Assembly (NCBI GenBank): GCA_037783545.1
Contig: JBBELK010000004.1
Span: forward strand, 930,001-994,000
Reading direction: 5' to 3'
Origin: Henricia sp. BOLD:AAB3569
Taxonomy: Eukaryota; Echinodermata; Asteroidea; Spinulosida; Echinasteridae
Length of the DNA stretch: 64,000 bases
The notes beneath the pieces are model-generated. The model was not told the DNA's origin. It did no database searches and saw only the letters and a list, made by a program, of their open reading frames with translations. This document shows, one piece after another, positions 21,601 through 30,600 of the stretch. The stretch's first letter is position 1; each line of letters opens with the position of its first letter. Made by a program: the position numbers and the translations under genes.

Positions 21601-24600
21601 ATGTGGATTGGGTTTGCAGTCCCTCGGAGATTCCCCTGGGGATTTCCTCCCATGTCTAAAACTACACCTCTTTCTTCGTTCAAAAGCGATTTTCTTAAAA
21701 CAAACTGTTACTAGGCCTATAGTGAAACCTGCTATTAAGGCCACCTTGATAAAGAGGCCACCTGCTTATTGTGGCCACCCGTCTTTGGTCCCAAATGCTA
21801 TGTGTATAATGCTTAAGCAACCTCTTTAAAGAGGCGACCTGTTTATAGTGGCCAGTTTTGTTACGGTCGCGAGGGTGGCCAACAAGTTTGTACCGCGTTT
21901 GTATAGGTTCGCCACTTCTTGAAAACGCCGACGCATCGTATATAATTCATAGACCTTATACACAATCAATCTTTTTTGTATGCGTAGACATATCAAAACA
22001 TCTGGTATCCGTGATATCAGCCGTTTGTGAGGCTCTGATCGCGGCAAAGGACACTCTGAATGACCTGGACAAATGTGGCGGAGACGGAGACTGCGGAACG
22101 ACTATGAAACGCGGAGCAGAGGGTAAGGGCGTCGATGAATTACCGAGATTTATGAGGCAAAATTGACCTTAGAGTGTATAGAGACGAGGTGTGGTTGCGC
22201 TGTTTACCAGTTTGAGATATACAGAGGTTGCAATTATTTTGGTGTTGAAAACCATATACTGTAGATATAAGTATGCAGCTGGTTGATTTCTGTTGTAACT
22301 ACTCATGATTCTGAGAGAATTATACGCCGTTCACTTTTGGCGTCCTGGGGTGTGTATGACGATTGCGTTTGCAGTCCCTATTTTTTTTACGGGTTCCCCC
22401 ATTTCCCTGTTTTTCCCCCACATCTATCTTCATCTCCCTCTTCGTCATCTCCAGTTGATAACAGAGTAAAATAAAGCTAATACAGTACAGTTGATGACGT
22501 AAAGAATTTTTGTTGCCGAAGATTCCATAAGATTTTCTGTCTACAACAACATCAATTGCCAATTCAGTGCTTTATTCGCTATTTAAATTTATACAGCAGT
22601 TTGTAAAGAACAGAGAGATATACTTAAATGTACATTTACAATAAATGTATTATGATTAAAACTAATATGTAAAAAGACTGAAAAGAGAATAGAATAGAAT
22701 AGAATTGAAGCACAAACAAGATTTAGATGCACTAGTTAGCATTGTGCTGATTTTATACCGTTTTTAAACCATTGCAACTTCAAACCAAATGAGAGGTTTT
22801 CTTGAAGTGTCAACTTGTGGTCTCATGGTGAATAATTTGAGTGGTATCTGACAAGATATCTGTTATTTCAACCGCCGAAAAATTTAACACTTGCATGTTC
22901 ACGTCTCTGTGTACACAGGGGTTTATGGGGTACTTGCATTGTTGTCCTATTTTCCCTTTTCTTTAGAATTCCTCTGTGGGGTACCACTGTTCCTTTTGAA
23001 TTTCTTTATGGGGTACCATTGTTCCATTGTGTTTGGTACCCCACAAGTGTGTCCGTGTTAGACCACACACATACACCGTTAATATCGCTTCAAAACGTGA
23101 AATACAGCTGGTTATCTGTTTCCGCATTAAGGCAAATCTGCCAAATCAGAATCGTCTACGAGTTGAATGCAAAAATATTGTCTTCTGGGCGGTACCATGG
23201 AGATGCTTTATTCTGTCACGATAGGTTTTGGGCTTTTATGGTGATGGTAGCTGAGCAAAATTAGGACCTCCTTGATGAATTTAGTTCACACCCCCACGTT
23301 GAGACAAATTACTGGGTGTTTCCACAATGATCATATTCTGTAATGCAATGGAGGAGATGACGAGTATGGGCCTACGTCTCATGACCACAGTCCACTGATT
23401 TTACCGCTTTCTAAAAGCTTCCATCATCAGTCCATCATGCCAAAAATCAGGACCGGCAGCAATAATGAATGTAATGCTTTATACTTGCACTCTGGTCAGT
23501 TGGATACGACCATTAGGCGAATTAATTTACAGCGGATACTAGTCGGTTTTAAAACCAACTCGGCCGTTGCATCCGTTCACAGCGATCCTGCGTGACCGGG
23601 ATACCTTGGTTGCTATGGGAGCACGGGATGTGATGGACGCACTCTCCGGCACGGTGGAGCGGACCATGGGTGGCTCATCGGGCGGGGTGAGTTGCGAATG
23701 TTATTAGTGACCGCTGCGTTGACGTATTTAAGATGGACAACTATGGGATGAGTTCAGCTATGCATATATGCATCACCGAGGGAAAGGTTTTCAAGGAAAC
23801 CTGAGGATGGCAATATCATGTGCCCGAGTTGTCTGTGGTCTCGCGTTCAAAATTCAACAAGGGCCATGCAGGGGTGGATTGCAGTAAAAGTTAGGATGTC
23901 TATGAAGACATCATAACGAATCATTGACTTGCAATAAAGCTATGTGTCATAGTCTGTATATATCTTAAGACACAAAAATTAAGACACCTAAATTCAGATA
24001 TGATATGTCTTAGACTTAAGACAATTATAAGCTATGTATCCCAGGATCTTATATTTTTCTCTTGTCCTATAATTGGCGCCCCATCTTCAGGCGCCACATC
24101 AGATATTTTGTTCATTTAGGATGAACATTTATAGTTCAACCTTGAAATGCGACCTAAAACAAACGGTTATCTGCTATAGTAGTTTCTCATATAAGACGCA
24201 GGAGCGTTTAGCAAACCATACTTATATTAATGTTTCGACCATTTATTAACTGTTTAATCTGGAGCGGTTTTCTCTGTTTGTTAGGTCCTTTGTCGTTTGT
24301 TTGTTAGTCCAATGCTGATTTAATAACCGTCACTCGGTCTGTCTTGGTACAGCTAACAGTGTCACATTGACAGCGTTAACAGTTAACAGCGAGTGTTAGA
24401 TAGCCCATCACGAGTTCTCGGAACTTAAAGCAATGATCAGAAATAGCACGCTTTGGCGCGTTTTGGCCAGGTATTACCTCTTAGCTCTATACATGGATTG
24501 CAGTGCAAATAGACCGTATCGAATAGCCGCCATCTTGTAGGGCAGTTTCCTTGTTCCTTGAAGACATTCATGGTTGCACATATTGTGATTACATTGTTGA

Positions 24601-27600
24601 ACAGTTTAAGTAACAAAGGTGCCCCACAAGATGGCAGCTATTTGATACGGTCTATAGCAGATGGGTATGGGAGGGTTAAAACAATGCGTCGGCCATCTTG
24701 TTACAGGGGTTTGCCTGCTTCCCGGTCCGTATAGTAATCGTCCGCAATCCACTTAACGCATGTGCTCACGTGAAATTAGTGTAACCAATGTAACAGCTGT
24801 TTGCTGACAAACTCTTAATAATTATTGACTCACGAATTCCACTTTTCTTGAAAGTGACAGCAAGCACAACCATGTGTCGCGATTTTACATTTATGGGTCG
24901 GATTTTCGTTCATTTACAAGCAGCCAAAGTCGGTGTTTCGTAATTTGATATAAACTTGCTTTGGATATTCTAGATTGGTTCCCGATCCTATCGCTTATTG
25001 CAAAAAATATAAGGATCGGTAAAGGGCGGCCATGACGGGGCAGAAATCTGCCCCAGCGTATATTTTGCATTGACATTTGTAACCCGGCCGTGCGTGTCGA
25101 ACATATCCAAATGTAAATAAAGTACATTTTCTGAAGCAAAGTGCTTCGCCAATTTATATATATAAAGCACACTGCGCACGCGCAAAGACGACCAATCACA
25201 GATCAAAATGAAGCGCCCTTTACCTGTCCTTATATTCTCCTCTGTGGAATATGTGGACGTGAACCAGTCTATGGATGTTCGTGAATCGTGAATGCTGATA
25301 CGTAATTGAATGGGTTTATGGCGGACTTACACATAATTGGCAGAGCTCATGTTATTTCCAGGAAAAGCAAGAAAACTCTAATTGAAGCGGCGCCAGTTCT
25401 AAAAGCCTGGTCACGCATACGCATCAAAAATTAAGTGCCATGCGTCAAGTATAGCTTGCAAAGTTAACATTTAGTGATATAGGCCTATCTATTTCTGGAC
25501 GTGCCATGCTGTTTATATTTATTTCATGAAATGAATATATATCTCTGTTAGAAATATTGGTATTTCGGGAGGGAACGTAACTTGGCAAAATGTCCATATT
25601 ATATATACATTGTATTATGTTAGTTACTTTGTATGCCGTACTTTATATATAGTTTTTATATATAGTGAGGGGACATTTATCAAAAATCTTCCTTCGTACA
25701 GTAAACCAATTCCCTTTCCGTCCAGTTGTACAGCTTGTTTCTAACTGCGGCAGGCAGACACTTGGAGCCCTGTCAGGATGATGACCAGTGGGTCAATGCC
25801 CTGGGTGTCGGGATTGAGGCCGTGCGGAGGTAACTAAACCGTCTTGAAGTATCAACGTGTTGTAGCAGTTTATTTATTTCTGTCAAAAGTGATACCTTGT
25901 AGGGTTTGTTTAGCTTACGTGATAACCGCTTACTTGATAACTGCATGCAATACCATGTTTCGAGACCACCAGTTGGCTTCATAGTTCAATTGGTAGGGCG
26001 TCTGCACGTTAAGCAGAGGTCCGCTGTTCGAATCCCAGTGGAGCCAAGTTGTTTTTCACTGCATCCAGATTTCTCAAATTCATGGACTTTTGTCCACAAT
26101 TTTATCAAAAGCGATGATACTTTTCTGTGAGAAACTAACAACTGAAGGTGCATGGTTTGGAAAACAGCATTCACTTAACACAAAACAATCGACGGATTTT
26201 TAAGGTTTTCTGAAGCGGCGTTGCATCTTTCTCTGAAATGTCTGCATGGTAGTTTATCAACATTGTTCCAGATATCAGGACTTCGCAGAGAGTTTCATCT
26301 TACACAATGAATGAGAGATTGGGCTTTTGAATATCAGTGAGTCTAATTGGCGTCGCTGATGATGTCATTAATTTTGAAAATGAAATAAATACACGTAAAT
26401 AATAAAATACATAAATTAGGACTGTCTGTTTTGCAAACCTAAAATTGTTGTCCTGTTGGGAATTCTTATATTTTGGCTTGGGCTGAAGAAATTAAAAGCT
26501 AATATGTATCTGTACCTTTAAGATCGGTCAACATAACGAGATGCACACTAACATGTTTAAACTGCCTCAAATTGCAATTTCAGATACGGCGGAGCAGAAC
26601 CTGGCGACCGAACAATGGTAATTATTTGTGTCCGTTTCGTCGTAACACCATGTCTAAACGTATGGGTTTCCTCGCACTTGCGAGTGACAGTGCAATGAGC
26701 ACTATTGAATAATCCTTGGTATGAATACCAGAAAGAAATAATAATAATATTAATAATAATTCTTCTTAATGCTGCAAACGGTCGACACCACGGGAAACCT
26801 TTCCAAAACGACCACCGAAATTTCGACAAGAATCACTCAAATTGATACCAAATTTCTCTACCCAAAGCTTCCACAAATGGTTTTAGACCTAATAAAAATG
26901 GTTTTTGACCTTAACAAAAAGAAGAGGTTTTTACCTTTAAAGAAAATTGTTTTTAACCTGCAAAATGTTGGGGCTACACCAAATTGTCGCCCTAACCGAC
27001 CGTGTCGCCCTAACATAACTTTCAACGCAAAAAGTGTCACCCTATTGGATAAATTAGAAAAATATATCCAAGATATCCGATTTTCCTTGTTTGAAGATCT
27101 GCGTGATCCCTGCTTGATATCTGATTGCGCCACCAGTGTGTATAACACAGCTCTTCTTTAAATGAGTGTGTCAAGATCACATTTTGATACCATTTGTCAT
27201 ATTTTCCTCATAACCATTATGAAATGTCTGCTCTCAATCTCTATATTTTCAAGGATATAACGATTAAACAAAAACCACCGTTGCTTGGTAAACTATCGGG
27301 TTGCATGAAGCTGCATCCAAAATTGGAGATTTTATCATTCCCGTTTTTCCCAAGGTATTTTATATAATTATGGGCTTAGAACGAAATCCATTTACTGGAA
27401 AAATCTGGACAAGCTCCTTTAATTATCCTTTTATTATTAGGAATAAACAGTTTTACTGTCTTTTAATTTTTTTTTTACAGTAACGGGGTACATTTTGAAA
27501 AACCAACAATCAATAGTTTTGTTCATGCAGATGTTTTCAGTATATCTGAAAATTATTAAAGAGATGTCTTTGTGCATTGGTGATGTTTGTTTAAAAAAGA

Positions 27601-30600
27601 TAATTTCCTTATATTTGGGACAAAATCATAACAGTTGAAATGAATCTATCTAGACGTAATAACTTGTGTGTCACAGAAAATCTACCCCGTCAAGTAGTGT
27701 GTCCTACGGACTATACCGGGACAGGGGCGTTTTTGAAAAGAGACTACATGTAGCCTATATGCATGTATGTGTATAATATTACGATTCTGACTTTAAAAAG
27801 CGCGTGTACATACCAATTTCTAACTGTACTTAGCCGACTTTGTCACAGCCAGCGGGGTGCATACATAAGAGGGGAAACCACTGGTTAACCAACGGACTCC
27901 GGTTCAAATCCCAACTTAATGCAATTAAATAAAAAATAACTGAATTTTTCACTTTGCACTTATTTATTTTATTTATAATTCTGTCTCTGTATAATAATTA
28001 CAACATGTCAAGTTTTTGAAAAGAAATAAAAAAAAATAAATAAAAAAATAAAAAAATTACACCCAAATAAAATTTCCCCCAACGTATTTGTTCCGCCATA
28101 CTTCTAATTTGCGGCACTCTTGTTATTTGCATAACCATGAAACACTGTAGCCGTATCAGGTATGACGTCTTGGCAATCACTTAATAAGTGGTTTATAATT
28201 TACTCCGTGTGTGCAGATTAGTTGTGTAAAACATGGCTCTTCATTTTCTTTCATGTCTAATTGGTATGTCACAGAACGACCTGCGTCAATTAATTGTACC
28301 ATATGCCGTCGATGTGGTCTGGATCACGGTGTTTGATATGGCTCAAATCACCGTCATCAAACTTTGCCCGGCTGGTCTTTGAAAATACCAAGCTCATATT
28401 ATAAATTCATGTTCAGGGTAACAACCACCACGAAACTAGCATAGACCTTATCGCAATTACCGCTTTGGTGAGTTCGTAAACAAAACTGTATTGTGGGAAG
28501 GGAAAACAAGAAAAAATTTGCCCGGCAAGCATCCCACAATACAGTTCTGCTTTTGTAACTCACCTAAGCGGTATAATTGCGATAAGGTCTATGGTTTGAG
28601 GTTGCACCATGTAGTCTATAGAGAAGATGCGTGGTTCCGATCTTTTGAGAACTGCACATCTTCTAAAGAGAGATATAATAATCTTGCAACCGCAAGCCTT
28701 CTACAGACCGTATCGAATAGCTGTCATCTTGAAGGGCATTTTCCCCCTTGAAGACATGCATAGTGGCACGTCTTGTGTTTATACATTGTTGACCAATTAA
28801 ATATCATAAGTTGCCTATATACAAGATGGCGACTATTAATACGGTCTATATTGAAATGTTCACGATACACGGTCTTAAGTCAACAACAAGCTGTACTGCA
28901 AATGACAGCCCTATTTTTTTCGTGTGAATTCTGGCTGATGAGCGGTTCGTTGAACTGAACCGAAGACCTTGTGTAGTTCTAACGGTTGTTGTTCACTGCA
29001 TTGTTTTATGTAACCTGATAAATTAGTTTGCAAAACTAATAGGCCCTATCCCCGAAAATTATCCTAATGAGAAAAATAAGACACATGATAATGGTATCAA
29101 AATCTCATCACGCGAGGTAAGTGGGAGTGTCAAAAAGGTGATATGGTCAACTCCTTTAACGTTTGACACGGGGTTGATTTTCGTGTTTTTTATCTTATTT
29201 CACTTGATCACTAGCTTGACCCTCTCCACGCGATGTGGACTGCGCTAAAGAAGGCGCAATCGGAGGCAAAATCCTTGGGAAGAACGCACTACCAACAAGC
29301 TGTTGAGGTGAGATTTTATTTCTCATTCTTCAATACTTTGATAGATCTACACATCTGCATGAAACGATGTAAGAGGAATTAATAAAGCAAGAGCACGAGA
29401 AGAATAGGGCCTTTTAAAGATATACTGTCTGAGGTTCTCAGCAAATTTGATTGTTTTGTCCGAACGAATTTTGAAGCATTTACTTTATTTTAACGACAAA
29501 ACATCATACTTTGTATTGTATAGACATCGGCAACCCTGTTTTTATAGGGGCCGTTTTTGCGCCTTGCTATAGACTTGGCCGCGCCCAAAACTGACTTCCC
29601 GTGTTTGGTGGTGCGGTCAAATCTTTTTTCTTCTGTCTCTGAAGACTTTCTGTGACAGGGGAAACAGAAGAAAACAGATTGGACAGGCCACCGGTCCGGA
29701 GGGCGCACTGTGCGCTGCGCGTTGCAGACAGAGCATGGGAGGTCAGACTTGGGCAAGTCTACGCCTTGAATTATTGGCGGACCGCCAATAATATAATTCG
29801 AAATATTGACAGTAATTGTTCGAGAACTAAACGTTGGTCATTTTTTTCGTTGATGTCTCATTGTAAAGCTAATAACTTTTATGTTTCTAGAAAATTATTA
29901 ATTTAAAAAAATACTTTCATTTTCTAGATGTTTGGGAGGATGCAATATAATGCAGAAGTAGACGAAGTTGTATTTTTTCCCGGCTCATCAGAAGGCTAAT
30001 GCGTTTTCCCGAACTTATTCTCACGTCTGTCTCTGTTTGCCCTTTCGCCTGTTTTCCTAACATTTCCCAAGACCTTCAATTTCACATGTTCTGCCCAGTA
30101 TCTCAACCGAACCGTGCTCGTCGCCTCGAACGAACAAGACAGAGTGCTTTTTCAGAAAGTTAATAACAACAAATCCTGCTACGAGGCGAAGCCACGTGAC
30201 CTTGCATTAAATGAGGTTAGGGGCAAGTTCGCCGAGGCAAATGTGTTAAACAATTCGCGCGCCAATTTTCCCGCGTGTCCTAATTCAATTTCCCTATGCA
30301 GAGGAGGGGCGCATTTGGCGGGTTGGGGAGAGCGGGTGAAAATGTTCGCGATGTCTCGTATGTCAACGGTTCATCGGCTAAAGAGGTTCTGCACAGGCGG
30401 TCATGACGATGATGTAACAATTTAACCACAAAGCACATACTCATGCATGACGCACGGTGACAATGTGACTGCCTCCTGTCATGGCCGCATTAGCTGCACT
30501 GTTTCGAGCAGTTCATTCAGGATTTGTTTCATGTGTGGAATGGTTTCTGATTTTGCATGTATGCAATAGTCGATATTAATTGTGTTATGCAAAGAAGGGA

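Noticed and set aside
25366-25425. Possible extra TKFC-like exon reading [15 protein letters not shown] after TTATTTCCAG
   Set aside because: It resembles the helix after GDRTM, but that helix is already supplied by exon 16, the frame ends in a stop and no fitting donor was seen. Probably chance.
30114-30425. 103-residue frame in TKFC intron 16
   Set aside because: No domain was recognised, splice context is absent and the TKFC reading frame is already complete on both sides.
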